Shown here piece by piece: positions 34,712 through 44,041 of a stretch of DNA of 64,000 nucleotides. The notes beneath the pieces were generated by a model that searched no databases, had not been told where the DNA came from, and worked only from the letters and a program-made list of their open reading frames with translations. Every line of letters begins with the position of its first letter. The stretch's first letter is position 1. The position numbers and the translations under genes are program-made. The DNA is from Paenibacillus pinisoli. Its GTDB lineage: Bacteria > Bacillota > Bacilli > Paenibacillales > Paenibacillaceae. The stretch lies in contig NZ_QXQB01000001.1 of the NCBI RefSeq assembly GCF_003605435.1, forward strand, positions 310,001-374,000, written 5' to 3'.

Positions 34712-35497
34712 TTACATACAGAATATATGTTTTCCAATCGTCTTGACCTGAGTCCTTGTCCATATCCAAGCCGATGTCGCCGTTACGGGGTTGAAGTAGT
34801 AGAGGCAACCGCCCGACGGATCCCAGCCGTTGATGGCATCCATGACCGCCTCTTTCGCCTTCGCGTTCGGCGTAAGGTAGATCTGGCCATCGGCAACCGC
34901 CGTGAAGGCTCTGGGCTGAAAAATGACACCGTAGACCGTATCTGGAAAGCTAGGCGATTTCACACGGTTCAGGATAACGGCTGCCACCGCCACCTGACCT
35001 TCATATGGCTCGCCCCGGGCTTCGCCGTAGACAGCGTTGGCCATAATTTGAATGTCATTCTCAGACAAGCCAAGCTTGTTGGACGGCGCCAGATTGCTTC
35101 CCGAGCCTCCGCCTCCGCCAGTATTGCCGCCGCCGGATGGCGCCCCAGAGGTGCCGCCGCCAGTCTGGCCAGGCTTCCAGGCCTTCGTCGCGTTAAGGAG
35201 CTTCTTCTTCGTATCCGCACCGACAAGTCCGTCGGACTTCAGACCGAATTTCCATTGAAACCACGTCACCGCGCCTTTGGTTTTGGAGCCGAATATGCCA
35301 TCTATTTTCCCGTTGTAGTAGCCGAGAAACGTAAGGCGTCCTTGCAGCTCATATACATCCTGGCCCGTTGATCCAACCTTAAGTGTCGCATTGCTGAACG
35401 TTTCTGCCGATTCACGGCCGAGCCCTTTCAAGACGGAAAAGGTGCCGCATACGAGCAGAACGATGATCAAGGTCACCGCTAACAAACGATTTCTCAT
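34712..35497 (-). CDS. sleB: Spore cortex-lytic enzyme SleB
   Basis: A 261-residue exported cortex hydrolase. It has a signal anchor (about 4-24), a peptidoglycan-binding domain (about 42-100: GQDVYELQGRLTFLGYYNGKIDGIFGSKTKGAV), a Gly/Ser linker (about 105-135) and a hydrolase_2/SleB domain (about 140-261: ENDIQIMANAVYGEARGEPYEGQVAVAAVILNR). In spores it is a lytic transglycosylase that degrades cortex during germination. ATG 35497 is preceded by AAAGG; a TTG at 35521 is less likely. A forespore SigG promoter lies upstream. No ypeB gene follows. Confidence 0.94.
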   Translation of the reverse strand: MRNRLLAVTLIIVLLVCGTFSVLKGLGRESAETFSNATLKVGSTGQDVYELQGRLTFLGYYNGKIDGIFGSKTKGAVTWFQWKFGLKSDGLVGADTKKKLLNATKAWKPGQTGGGTSGAPSGGGNTGGGGGSGSNLAPSNKLGLSENDIQIMANAVYGEARGEPYEGQVAVAAVILNRVKSPSFPDTVYGVIFQPRAFTAVADGQIYLTPNAKAKEAVMDAINGWDPSGGCLYYFNPVTATSAWIWTRTQVKTIGKHIFCM

Positions 35498-35532
35498 GTG
35501 GGATCTGCCTTTCTCTTGCAAGTTAGTTCGCT

Positions 35533-35550
35533 TTAGGTAGCGTTACCTAA
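35533..35550. repeat. 18-bp inverted repeat in sleB 5'-UTR
   Basis: TTAGGTA - GCGT - TACCTAA, a perfect 7-bp stem with a 4-nt centre, lies between the SigG promoter and the sleB start. It could be a 5' mRNA stem or an operator just past +1. Confidence 0.6.
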
Positions 35551-35553
35551 CTC

Positions 35554-35584
35554 TAGTATGAGAAAGTTCCCCAGCTTCTATGCA
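35554..35584 (-). promoter_or_regulatory. SigG (forespore) promoter of sleB
   Basis: TGCATA, 18 bp, CATACTA on the minus strand matches the SigG consensus (TGMATA, 17-18, CATAMTA), about 55 bp before the start. B. subtilis sleB is expressed under SigG. Confidence 0.85.
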
Positions 35585-35601
35585 GAATTGCCGCAATTGA
35601 A

Positions 35602-38295
35602 CTATGAGCTGATCTTGCTTGCTTGCAGCTGCTCCAGCGTCATCAGCACCTCGCGCGGCTTGCTGCCCTCGTAAGGCCCGACTACTCCCCTGGCCTCCAT
35701 CTGATCAATCATTCTGGCCGCCCGCGTATAGCCGACCCTCATTCTTCGCTGAAGGAGAGATACAGAGGCTTGCTTCGCTTCGACAACGATCTGAACCGCC
35801 TGATCGAACAGCTCATCCAGCATCATATCCTGGTCTTCCGTTTCTTCTTCGATTTCCGGCACCAGATCTTCCTTATACACCGCTTCTCCCTGATCGCGGG
35901 CGAAGGTGACAAGCGCCTCGACTTCCTGATCGGACAGGAATGCGCCCTGCACGCGAATCGGCTTCGACATCCCAACCGGCAGGAACAGCATATCGCCTCT
36001 TCCCAACAGCTTCTCGGCCCCGGCCATATCCAGGATGGTCCGCGAATCGACCTGAGAAGATACGCCGAATGCGATACGCGATGGAATGTTTGCTTTAATT
36101 ACGCCGGTAATAACATCAACCGACGGCCGCTGTGTCGCGATAATCAGGTGGATGCCCGCCGCACGGGCCATTTGCGCCAGCCGCGCGATGGAATCCTCTA
36201 CATCGTTCGCCGCGACCATCATCAAATCCGCAAGCTCGTCCACAATGACGACAATGTAAGGCAATACCGCAGCCGGGTTATCGGCCATTAGTGTATTATA
36301 GCCTTCAATATTGCGTGTAGAAGACTTCGAGAACAGCTCATAACGCTTCTCCATCTCTACTACGATCTTCTTCAGCGCTAACGATGCCCTGCGCGGGTCT
36401 GTAACAACCGGCGCCAGCAAATGCGGGATGCCGTTGTATACATTAAGCTCGACCATCTTGGGGTCGATCATGAGAAACTTGACTTCATCCGGATGAGCCT
36501 TGTACAGAATGCTCGTAATAATGCCGTTGATACATACCGATTTGCCTGAGCCCGTCGCTCCGGCTACAAGAAGATGGGGCATCTTCGCGAGATTGCCGAC
36601 AATAGTCTGGCCGGATATATCTCTGCCGAATGCGATCGACAGCTTCGAAGCGGAGTTCTGGAACGCAGGCGTCTCCATGACTTCCCTCATCGTGACGACC
36701 GACACTTCCATATTCGGAACCTCGATGCCAATAGCCGACTTGCCCGGAATCGGAGCTTCCATGCGCACATCCTTGGCGGCAAGCGCCAGCGCGATATCAT
36801 CAGTCAGTCCGACAATCCGGCTAACCTTCACCCCGGTTGCAGGCTGCACTTCGTATCGGGTAACCGCAGGACCGCGCACAACGTCAAGCACTTTCGCACG
36901 CACGCCAAAGCTCTCAAGCGTCGCTTCCAGCTTTCGTCTCGAATCGTACATATCCGTTGCGTCCGAGCCTTTTGCCAGTCCGCTTGGCTTGTGCAGCAGA
37001 GTGAACGGCGGAAGCTTATACGGCTTTGCCGCCGGAGCCTCCCCTTCTGCCGGGCTTCCCGGCACTGTGCCCTCTGCAACTTCGCCAGCGACCAAAGCCT
37101 CTGAATCAAGCAGCGGATTCGGCCCATCGTCCTGAACCGGGAAATCCTCGTCTTCGGCGTTCCACTCCGCATTCCCGGAGGAATCCTGCTGGGCTGCTGT
37201 AACGCCCTGCTCCTCTAGATCGGAACTGCCTCGCGGCCATACTTGCTGCTCTTCCCATGGAGGGGCATTGCTGCTGTCGTCTTCTTTCCATTCATTATGT
37301 ATATCAGAGCCTTGTCCTTGATCACTGTCCGCCCACGGAGGTTCTTCTTCCCCTGGAACGGCTGCGGCAGCATTGGCCGAGCGCTCTCCCGAAGGCTCCC
37401 AGTCGCCTGCCAGCTCGCTCTCCCAGACCGGCTTCACGCCAGGCTCGTTCTCTTCATGCTGGGATAGCTGCCATTCATCATGCCCATCCTGCGCCTTGGA
37501 CTCTTGCTGTTCTTCCTGCTTCCAGGCAAAAAACAGCGACTTGCGCTTCCTTGGCGGAGCGGGCTGGTAATTTTCATCATCGTCAATCGTACCATCGCTG
37601 CCGACATGCTGCACTTGTGACGCTGCAACGGCTACCTTCGCGGCTTTCCGCTTGCGCATTGCGCTTCGCTTGGCCATTAGCAGCTTGAACATACGGCCTG
37701 CCCGTTTGCGTATAACGCCGATCAGCTCTACATAGGATTTGCCGGTGATGAGCATGAGCGAGATGGCGAACATGACAATATTGATAATTAATGCGCCATA
37801 ATAGCCGAACAGCATGAACAGCAGAGAATACTGTACGGCTCCGATATAGCCTCCGCTAATCGACTTGTCACGAATGGAGACATCATTCGCAGGCGATACC
37901 GATATCAGCTGATCTCTAAGATCAGAGCCAAGCGTGCTCATGATGACTCCGCCCGTCAGCGCGTCCCGTTCTACGCCTGCAAAGCGAAGATTGACTTCCG
38001 AAATGGAGCTGCTCAGCGTAAAGGCCAGCACAAGAATAAGCAAGCCCGTTCTTCTGCTGGACCAGCTTTTGGGCCAAGCCCGCTTCACCATGACGCTAAG
38101 ACCGACATAGACTCCTACTAGAGCCAGCACAAAATAAAACTTGCCGAGCGCAAGCCCGAACAGCTTGGACAATGCGCGCCCGACAGCGGCTTCGCCGGAT
38201 AAGGCGATGATTGATATCGTAATAAGCAATATGCCGTAAACTTCGTATTTTAGTTGAGCGCCAATGGATTTCTTTCGTCTCTTTTTCTTCGCCAA
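35602..38295 (-). CDS. spoIIIE: DNA translocase SpoIIIE/FtsK
   Basis: An 897-residue septal DNA pump. Four membrane segments (about 15-175) are followed by a long acidic, Trp/Pro/Gln-rich linker (about 235-420), the alpha/beta motor (Walker [15 protein letters not shown] near 580-590; Walker [13 protein letters not shown]) and a C-terminal gamma winged helix ([21 protein letters not shown]) that reads SRS/KOPS-type DNA sequences. TTG 38295 with AGAGGTG six nt upstream is the preferred start; the GTG at 38304 is inside that ribosome-binding site. The linker makes it longer than B. subtilis SpoIIIE. Confidence 0.96.
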   Translation of the reverse strand: MAKKKRRKKSIGAQLKYEVYGILLITISIIALSGEAAVGRALSKLFGLALGKFYFVLALVGVYVGLSVMVKRAWPKSWSSRRTGLLILVLAFTLSSSISEVNLRFAGVERDALTGGVIMSTLGSDLRDQLISVSPANDVSIRDKSISGGYIGAVQYSLLFMLFGYYGALIINIVMFAISLMLITGKSYVELIGVIRKRAGRMFKLLMAKRSAMRKRKAAKVAVAASQVQHVGSDGTIDDDENYQPAPPRKRKSLFFAWKQEEQQESKAQDGHDEWQLSQHEENEPGVKPVWESELAGDWEPSGERSANAAAAVPGEEEPPWADSDQGQGSDIHNEWKEDDSSNAPPWEEQQVWPRGSSDLEEQGVTAAQQDSSGNAEWNAEDEDFPVQDDGPNPLLDSEALVAGEVAEGTVPGSPAEGEAPAAKPYKLPPFTLLHKPSGLAKGSDATDMYDSRRKLEATLESFGVRAKVLDVVRGPAVTRYEVQPATGVKVSRIVGLTDDIALALAAKDVRMEAPIPGKSAIGIEVPNMEVSVVTMREVMETPAFQNSASKLSIAFGRDISGQTIVGNLAKMPHLLVAGATGSGKSVCINGIITSILYKAHPDEVKFLMIDPKMVELNVYNGIPHLLAPVVTDPRRASLALKKIVVEMEKRYELFSKSSTRNIEGYNTLMADNPAAVLPYIVVIVDELADLMMVAANDVEDSIARLAQMARAAGIHLIIATQRPSVDVITGVIKANIPSRIAFGVSSQVDSRTILDMAGAEKLLGRGDMLFLPVGMSKPIRVQGAFLSDQEVEALVTFARDQGEAVYKEDLVPEIEEETEDQDMMLDELFDQAVQIVVEAKQASVSLLQRRMRVGYTRAARMIDQMEARGVVGPYEGSKPREVLMTLEQLQASKISS

Positions 38296-38316
38296 TTCCG
38301 TCACCTCTGGTCTACC

Positions 38317-38325
38317 ATTATAGCA
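38317..38325 (-). promoter_or_regulatory. spoIIIE promoter, extended -10
   Basis: TGCTATAAT (minus strand) about 20 bp before the start; the predicted leader is very short and no clear -35 is seen. Confidence 0.5.
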
Positions 38326-38376
38326 CAGATTTTGGGTAAGGGGCTACGTAAGAGACGATTAATGAGAACACTTATT

Positions 38377-38601
38377 CTAATTTTCGTTATGATAAGCGAT
38401 CATAGTTCCCGGCATATAAGCCGGGTTCAAATAATCATGCAGGCCGCAATCCAGCAAGCGCACGATTCGCCCCATGCCAGGCGCTATCGGGGCAACTTGC
38501 ATCTTGATGCCTTTTACCGTAATCTCGTGCAATGGAGTGCTCTGCTCATCTTGAATGCCCTGGAGCACCAGCTCAAGCGGCATGATCGTATGAAGCGTCA
38601 T
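38377..38601 (-). CDS. ylzJ: YlzJ-like protein
   Basis: A 74-residue protein of the YlzJ family ([15 protein letters not shown]...PAYMPGTMI), predicted mostly beta. It overlaps the tepA stop (ATGA) and has GGGAGGG upstream, so it is co-translated with tepA, as in Bacillus. Function unknown. Confidence 0.88.
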   Translation of the reverse strand: MTLHTIMPLELVLQGIQDEQSTPLHEITVKGIKMQVAPIAPGMGRIVRLLDCGLHDYLNPAYMPGTMIAYHNEN

Positions 38602-39362
38602 TGCGGTATCCCTCCCGGCGCCGGTATCGAGGCTCTGCGCATTTCGATCATGGCATTCAATTCGCGCAGCGCATCTCCGAGTCCCCCCACGGCATCGATC
38701 AAGCCATAGCGAACGGCATCCGTGCCGATTACCGTTGTGCCGATATCCCTCGTCAGCTCGCCCGTCTTGAACATCAGCTCCTTGAACGTATGCTCCATCA
38801 CTCGGGAATGCGACGTCACAAAACGGACAACCCTCTCCTGCATTTTATCCAAATATTCGAACGTCTGCGGTACGCCGATTACAAGGCCGTTCATACGGAT
38901 CGGGTGGATCGTCATTGTAGCTGTCTCGGCAATTAGTGATTTGTTGCCGGCAACAGCGATCGGCACGCCAATGGAATGCCCGCCTCCCAGCACCAGAGTT
39001 ACGGTAGGCTTGGACAAGGTTGAGATCATCTCCGCAATCGCAAGTCCCGCTTCCACATCGCCTCCCACTGTATTCAGCACGATAAGCACGCCTTCAATTT
39101 TGGGACTTTGCTCTGCAGCGACGAGTTGTGGAATTATATGTTCATATTTGGTCGTCTTGTTTTGCGGCGGCAGAATCAGATGCCCTTCTACCTGTCCGAT
39201 AATGGTCATGCAAAAGATATTGGATTCCGTCGGAGCTGGCGTAACTGCTGTCCCGAGCTGCTGGATGTTCTCCACGACACTTCCCATTTTCTTTTTGTCA
39301 TCTGGCATCGCAGGCTCAGGCTGCTCGTTTCTATAGGCTGTCGGATCAAACGGATTTGTCAT
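38598..39362 (-). CDS. tepA: ClpP-like serine protease TepA
   Basis: A 254-residue ClpP/crotonase-fold protein. The nucleophile S130 lies in GGGHSIGVP and the likely catalytic His is H153 (TIHPIRM), with the ClpP-like helix of [20 protein letters not shown]. subtilis TepA (YmfB) was described as a translocation-enhancing protein and later as an SASP-degrading germination protease-like enzyme, so its role is not fully settled. No signal peptide. Precedes ylzJ-spoIIIE as in Bacillus. Confidence 0.93.
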   Translation of the reverse strand: MTNPFDPTAYRNEQPEPAMPDDKKKMGSVVENIQQLGTAVTPAPTESNIFCMTIIGQVEGHLILPPQNKTTKYEHIIPQLVAAEQSPKIEGVLIVLNTVGGDVEAGLAIAEMISTLSKPTVTLVLGGGHSIGVPIAVAGNKSLIAETATMTIHPIRMNGLVIGVPQTFEYLDKMQERVVRFVTSHSRVMEHTFKELMFKTGELTRDIGTTVIGTDAVRYGLIDAVGGLGDALRELNAMIEMRRASIPAPGGIPQ

Positions 39363-39469
39363 TGATCATGTCCCCTTTGCTGGCAATGAATAGCTCGTCA
39401 TAGTATGGAATGAAGGAGCTATTTTATTCAGTGTTCGCATAGTATGAAATGATCGTGGGCTGCAAATAT

Positions 39470-39511
39470 AAAAAAACGCTCTTTCATCCGCAAGGGACAA
39501 AAGAACGTTTT
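39470..39511 (-). terminator. Terminator after RNase J gene
   Basis: ACGTTCTTTTGTCC pairs imperfectly with GGATGAAAGAGCGT, followed by T7 on the minus strand. Confidence 0.8.
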
Positions 39512-39533
39512 ATCGGTGATGGGTTCACGTCGA

Positions 39534-41213
39534 TTACACTTCCATAATAATCGGCAATATCATTGGACGGCGACGTGTTTGTTCATACAGGAATCTGCCA
39601 AGCGCATCCTTCACATTCGTCTTGAGGGATGCCCACTCGTTCACTTTGTCATTCATCAGCTTGTTCAGCGTCGAAGTGACAATGCGGTTCGCTTCATCAA
39701 GAAGGCCTTCCGACTCGCGCACATAGACGAAGCCGCGGGAGATGATGTCCGGTCCGGACATAATCGTGCCATCTTGCTTGCTGAGTGTAACGACAACTAC
39801 AAGTATGCCGTCTTGGGACAGGAGCTTGCGGTCGCGGAGAACGATGTTGCCTACATCCCCTACGCCAAGTCCGTCAATCAGGACATTGCCAGCTTGAACC
39901 TTGGAGCCTTTGCGAGCGTTGCCGCCTTGGAATTCCACTGTGTCGCCGTTATCGACAACAAATATGTTCTCGCGTTCCATGCCGATCGCTTCGCCGAGCT
40001 TGGCGTGCTGGCGCAGCATGCGGTATTCGCCGTGAATTGGGATAAAGTACTTCGGTTTAATCAGGTTGAGCATAAGCTTAAGCTCTTCCTGGCTGCCGTG
40101 GCCGGATACGTGTACGCCGGATACGGAGCCTGGTCCGTAGATGACGTTCGCGCCAAGGCGGAACAGCTCGTCTACTGTACGTCCAACATAACGCTCGTTG
40201 CCCGGAATCGGCGTCGCGGCAATGATCACCGTATCCCCTGGCAAAATATCAACCTTGCGATGCGTGGAGCGGGCCATGCGTGTAAGCGCCGACATTGGCT
40301 CGCCTTGGCTGCCTGTGCATAGAATAACAACACGGTCTGCAGCCAGCTTGTTAACCTCTTCCGGCTCAATAATCATGCCTTCTGGAATATTGAGGTATCC
40401 CAGCTCGGAAGCAATGCTCACGACATTGACCATGCTGCGACCTACGACAGCAATCTTGCGGCGAGTTGCGATCGAGGCGTTAATAATTTGTTGAATACGG
40501 TGTACGTTGGAAGCGAACGTCGCTACGACTACGCGCTGTGTCGATTTGCGGAAGATGTCTTCCAGCTCTTCTCCGACATTGCTCTCCGATGGCGTATAGC
40601 CAGGACGCTCCGCATTGGTGCTGTCAGACAATAGTGCCAGCACGCCGCGGCTGCCGATCTCGGCAATGCGCTGCAAATCAGCGAATTGGTCATTGACCGG
40701 CGTGTGGTCGAATTTAAAGTCGCCCGTATGAACGACGATGCCTTCCGGCGTATCCAGGCAGACGCCTACGGAGTCAGGGATACTGTGGTTGGTTTTGAAG
40801 AAGCTCGCACGGATGGAGCCCATTTGAACTTCGGAATCGGCGTTGATGAGAATACGTTTTGTCTCTCCGAGCAAGCCGGCTTCCTTCAATTTTCCTTCAA
40901 TAAGTCCAAGGGTAAGCTTCGTGCCGTATACTGGCACATTCAGATGCCTCAGGACATAAGGCAAACCGCCGATGTGGTCTTCGTGACCGTGTGTAATGAG
41001 AATGCCGCGAACCTTGTCGCGGTTCTCGGTCAGGTAAGAGATGTCCGGAATGACAATATCAATGCCGAGCATGTCCTCTTCTGGGAATTTCAGGCCGGAG
41101 TCAACAACGACGATATCGTTGTTGTACTGAATGACATACATATTTTTACCAATTTCGCCTACTCCGCCTAGTGCAAATATAAGCAGCTTATCCTGGTTGT
41201 TCTTTTTAGACAA
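39534..41213 (-). CDS. rnjB: Ribonuclease J
   Basis: A 559-residue metallo-beta-lactamase/beta-CASP ribonuclease with 5'-3' exo- and endonuclease activity. Zinc motif HGHEDHIGG (H75, H77, D79, H80), further ligands in VHTGDFKFDHT, beta-CASP motifs (LLSDSTNAERPG, CTGSQGEPMSAL, HVSGHGSQEEL, FIPIHGEYR) and a C-terminal dimerisation domain. Symbol rnjB rests on synteny with B. subtilis (dapA-rnjB-tepA); sequence alone does not exclude J1. It has its own promoter and a ~135-nt leader. Confidence 0.93.
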   Translation of the reverse strand: MSKKNNQDKLLIFALGGVGEIGKNMYVIQYNNDIVVVDSGLKFPEEDMLGIDIVIPDISYLTENRDKVRGILITHGHEDHIGGLPYVLRHLNVPVYGTKLTLGLIEGKLKEAGLLGETKRILINADSEVQMGSIRASFFKTNHSIPDSVGVCLDTPEGIVVHTGDFKFDHTPVNDQFADLQRIAEIGSRGVLALLSDSTNAERPGYTPSESNVGEELEDIFRKSTQRVVVATFASNVHRIQQIINASIATRRKIAVVGRSMVNVVSIASELGYLNIPEGMIIEPEEVNKLAADRVVILCTGSQGEPMSALTRMARSTHRKVDILPGDTVIIAATPIPGNERYVGRTVDELFRLGANVIYGPGSVSGVHVSGHGSQEELKLMLNLIKPKYFIPIHGEYRMLRQHAKLGEAIGMERENIFVVDNGDTVEFQGGNARKGSKVQAGNVLIDGLGVGDVGNIVLRDRKLLSQDGILVVVVTLSKQDGTIMSGPDIISRGFVYVRESEGLLDEANRIVTSTLNKLMNDKVNEWASLKTNVKDALGRFLYEQTRRRPMILPIIMEV

Positions 41214-41356
41214 GTGGATCTATACCTCCTACGGTAAATGTAATTTGAAAATAACAAAAAAACTTGCAATCTATGCGTATTACAATAAACGTCAGATGCC
41301 GCTCTGACGATCATTTCTTCACTGTTTAATTTTGCCGCACCCATTCACTTGATTTC

Positions 41357-41386
41357 ATTATACATGATGAAAAAGCTGGAACACAA
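41357..41386 (-). promoter_or_regulatory. RNase J gene promoter
   Basis: TTGTGT, 18 bp, TATAAT on the minus strand, about 145 bp before the start codon. The implied long leader may be a target of autoregulation by RNA decay. Confidence 0.65.
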
Positions 41387-41439
41387 GTAATACAAGTGAA
41401 ACGCTTCAAACTAATTGCGGAAGTCGGGACAGAACAAAT

Positions 41440-41466
41440 AAAGCCGGTGCTGTCAGCACCGGCTTT
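41440..41466 (-). terminator. Terminator after dapA
   Basis: A perfect 13-bp stem AAAGCCGGTGCTG / CAGCACCGGCTTT with a 1-nt centre (smaller loop in practice), followed by ATTTG on the minus strand. Confidence 0.85.
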
Positions 41467-41485
41467 GAGATGGAATAGCTAATAA

Positions 41486-42361
41486 TTACAGGACCAGATC
41501 GCGCAGGAAATTGGCTTCGGCTTCGTTCGCGTCGACAAGCGGCAAGCGGACCGATCCGACCGGCAGACCTTTGAGGCCCAGCGCATATTTCACGGCAACC
41601 GGATTCGGAACCGGATGCGGGCAATGGAACAGCCCTTTGAAGACCGGGAACAGCTCGCCATTGAGACGTGCCGCTTCAGCGACATTGCCGCTTACATATG
41701 CTGCAATCATAGCTTTCATCTTTGCGCCTACTATATGGCCCGCCACGCTTACGATGCCGTATGCCCCTATGGACAAAGCTGGCAATGTCGCGCTGTCGTC
41801 GCCGCTGTATACAAGGAAGCCTTCCGGAGCGCCGCTGACGATCTGAGTCAGCTGATCAAGCGAAGCGCAATCCTTGGTTGCGACCACATTGTCCAATCGA
41901 GCAAGTCTAAGCGTCGTATCGACGGAGATATTCACGCCTGTGCGTCCCTCTACATTATAAAGGATAACCGGCAGCTTGGTTGCTTCGGCAATGGCTTTGA
42001 AATGCTGGTACAAGCCCTCTTGGGAAGGTTTGTTATAGTACGGGGCAACGAGCAGTATACCGTCTACGCCGCATGCCTCCGCCTCTTGCGTCAAGTGGAT
42101 GGAATGAACCGTATTGTTGCTGCCCGTGCCTGCAATGATTTTGCAGCGTCCAGCCGCTTGCTTCACGACAAAGCGGAACAGCTCTATCTTCTCATCATCC
42201 GAAAGCGTCGGCGACTCGCCTGTCGTGCCCGCTACGACGAGGCTGTCGCTTTGCTGCTCCTCTATCAAATAATCGACTAGCTTCCCAGCTGTTTGCCAAT
42301 CAATTTGTCCATTTGCGTCGAACGGTGTTACCATTGCCGTGATCAATCTTCCGAATTCCAT
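41486..42361 (-). CDS. dapA: 4-hydroxy-tetrahydrodipicolinate synthase
   Basis: A 291-residue TIM-barrel aldolase that condenses pyruvate with aspartate semialdehyde, feeding lysine, diaminopimelate (cell wall) and dipicolinate (spores). Schiff-base lysine K163 (VVATKDCA), proton-relay Y135 (VILYNVEGRTG) and the GTTGES motif (45-50) are present. ATG 42361 with AGGAGG eight nt upstream is chosen; a frame extending to 42442 would start inside the repeat-rich leader. Downstream of dapG as in B. subtilis. Confidence 0.96.
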   Translation of the reverse strand: MEFGRLITAMVTPFDANGQIDWQTAGKLVDYLIEEQQSDSLVVAGTTGESPTLSDDEKIELFRFVVKQAAGRCKIIAGTGSNNTVHSIHLTQEAEACGVDGILLVAPYYNKPSQEGLYQHFKAIAEATKLPVILYNVEGRTGVNISVDTTLRLARLDNVVATKDCASLDQLTQIVSGAPEGFLVYSGDDSATLPALSIGAYGIVSVAGHIVGAKMKAMIAAYVSGNVAEAARLNGELFPVFKGLFHCPHPVPNPVAVKYALGLKGLPVGSVRLPLVDANEAEANFLRDLVL

Positions 42362-42374
42362 CTGGGAACCTCCT

Positions 42375-42471
42375 AAAAAGTTTGTGAAGCAAACTTGCTT
42401 CGTAAGCAATTGCCTAAAGTTTGTAAAAATGACTTGCTTCATATGATAAAGTTTGTAAACAAACTTACCTC
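42375..42471 (-). repeat. Triple hairpin-forming repeat in dapA leader
   Basis: Three degenerate copies of a ~25-nt unit (42375-42401, 42415-42440, 42448-42471), each reading roughly GAAGCAAGTTT-nn-ACAAACTTT on the minus strand. Unit 1 can form GAAGCAA/TTGCTTC (42386-42392 with 42395-42401) or AAGTTTG/CAAACTT (42378-42384 with 42390-42396), which are mutually exclusive; the second is followed by TTT and the AGGAGG of dapA. Unit 3 contains an 18-bp palindrome AAGTTTGT-AA-ACAAACTT. No known riboswitch was recognised. Confidence 0.8.
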
Positions 42472-42487
42472 ATTAGCACTGTATCGT

Positions 42488-42496
42488 ATTATAGCA
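42488..42496 (-). promoter_or_regulatory. dapA promoter, extended -10
   Basis: TGCTATAAT on the minus strand, about 130 bp before dapA, in the dapG-dapA gap. It implies a ~120-nt leader containing the triple repeat. Confidence 0.6.
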
Positions 42497-42522
42497 TGAA
42501 TGTACGCAATAACTCTATAAAC

Positions 42523-43737
42523 CTATCGGTGAAGGTCGAATTTGGTATGCAAGGCGCGCAGCGCATTCGCCATATCAGCTTCTTGCACAAGCACCCAAAT
42601 CGTCGTGTTGGAATCGGCGGACTGCATGATGGTAATGCCCTGCTCCGTTAAAGCCTCTACGATGCGAGCCATCACACCGGGCTGTCCATTCATCCCCCCG
42701 CCTATTACCGATATTTTGGCGCAGCCGCGCACGGAATGAGGCGTAAAGCCCCCTTCAGCGAGCAGCTTCAGCGCATTCGGCGCATCTTGATCGAATACGG
42801 TATACACCGCTCCGCTGGGTGTTACATTGATGAAATCGACACTAATGTGATGTCTCGCCATCGTCTGGAACACCTGCAGCTGCATGTCGGACTGGCCGTC
42901 CAGCGCCTTCACCGTAATCTGCGTAACGCCTGATACATGCGCAATGCCGGTTACCGCCCTATCCTTGAAGGCATGCTCGCCTCTTGCCGACTGCTGATCC
43001 GTGACGAGTGTGCCTGTTCCATCGGAGAACGTCGACCGCACACGGACTGGGATATGGGCTTGCTGCGCAATCTCAACGGCGCGGGGATGGATGACCTTGG
43101 CCCCTTGCCTTGCCATATTGCCGATCTCTGCGTATCCGACAACATCAAGCGGCCTTGCCTCGCTTACGATTCGGGGGTCAGCAGTCAATATCCCGTCTAC
43201 GTCAGTATAAATATCGATCATCTCCGCCTGCAGCGCAGCGCCGAGCGCCGTAGCGGACGTGTCGCTCCCGCCACGTCCCAGCGTGGTCATATCGCCGCTA
43301 GCCGTGACGCCCTGAAAGCCTGTAACCACAACCACATTGCCTTCCTGAAGCAGCCCCAGCAACCGCTCCGTCCCAATGGATTTGATTCTTGCAGAGCCGA
43401 ATTGCTCATCGGTCCGAATGCCCGCACTCCCTCCTGTCAAAGCGGCCGAAGGGATTCCATGAGCATTCAGCATGCTGCATAGGGCAGCTGCAGAGATAAT
43501 CTCCCCGCATGCAAGCAGCATATCCATCTCACGAGGGGGCAATGAATTGCCATTGTCATGAATAAGCGAGAGCAGCGTATCCGTCGCATACGGCTCGCCT
43601 CTTCGGCCCATGGCCGAGACGACGACCACGACGGCATATCCGCTCTCCCGCTCTCTGGCAATATGTTGAATGACACGTTCTCTTGCATGATCAGTAGATA
43701 GAGAGGTTCCTCCAAATTTCTGAACCAAAATTCGCAT
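42523..43737 (-). CDS. dapG: Aspartate kinase (DapG-type)
   Basis: A 404-residue monofunctional aspartokinase, first step of the aspartate pathway. The kinase domain opens with MRILVQKFGGTSLST and contains LGRGGSDTSATAL; two C-terminal ACT domains (about 260-400) provide allosteric control. The contiguous position before dapA matches B. subtilis DapG (aspartokinase I, diaminopimelate-sensitive). ATG 43737 with GGAGG eight nt upstream is preferred over the longer frame from 43755. Confidence 0.94.
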   Translation of the reverse strand: MRILVQKFGGTSLSTDHARERVIQHIARERESGYAVVVVVSAMGRRGEPYATDTLLSLIHDNGNSLPPREMDMLLACGEIISAAALCSMLNAHGIPSAALTGGSAGIRTDEQFGSARIKSIGTERLLGLLQEGNVVVVTGFQGVTASGDMTTLGRGGSDTSATALGAALQAEMIDIYTDVDGILTADPRIVSEARPLDVVGYAEIGNMARQGAKVIHPRAVEIAQQAHIPVRVRSTFSDGTGTLVTDQQSARGEHAFKDRAVTGIAHVSGVTQITVKALDGQSDMQLQVFQTMARHHISVDFINVTPSGAVYTVFDQDAPNALKLLAEGGFTPHSVRGCAKISVIGGGMNGQPGVMARIVEALTEQGITIMQSADSNTTIWVLVQEADMANALRALHTKFDLHR

Positions 43738-44041
43738 TCCGTCATCCTCCGTCAACGACCGAAGACGAGAGCAGCGTTATACCCGTGTCTGATCCGATAA
43801 CCAATGCAATGTATGAGATGAGTGAACGTTATTCCTTAATAAGCCTATCGCATCAGACGACGATACGTCAGATATCCCTCGCGTATCCGCCGCAAGCGGG
43901 TACTGCTAATGGCAAGATGGAAAGGCATGATTCATGCCCCGTGCAACCGCCAGACGCTGCTTGACATCTCCAGTTCATAGTTGTCAGTTCAATCCGAGCC
44001 GCTTCATTAGCCAGATCTTGATCCTATACGGCAGCGTTAGA
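43738..44041. other. Gene-free gap between dpaB and dapG (asd expected here)
   Basis: About 300 bp without a supported gene. In B. subtilis asd occupies this position; no Asd motif or remnant was recognised in any frame. The gap has a perfect GGCATGA-T-TCATGCC palindrome (43926-43940 region) and a short GATA/TATC-rich imperfect hairpin near 43860. No lysine riboswitch (L-box) core was seen. It may hold the dapG promoter, but none is convincing. Confidence 0.5.

Noticed and set aside
42362..42442. N-terminal extension of DapA starting at 42442
   Set aside because: It would translate the repeat leader; AGGAGG lies directly before ATG 42361 and the shorter protein matches the family start.
43738..44041. 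Lysine riboswitch (L-box) or degenerate asd upstream of dapG
   Set aside because: The conserved L-box core and Asd active-site motifs were looked for by eye and not found.
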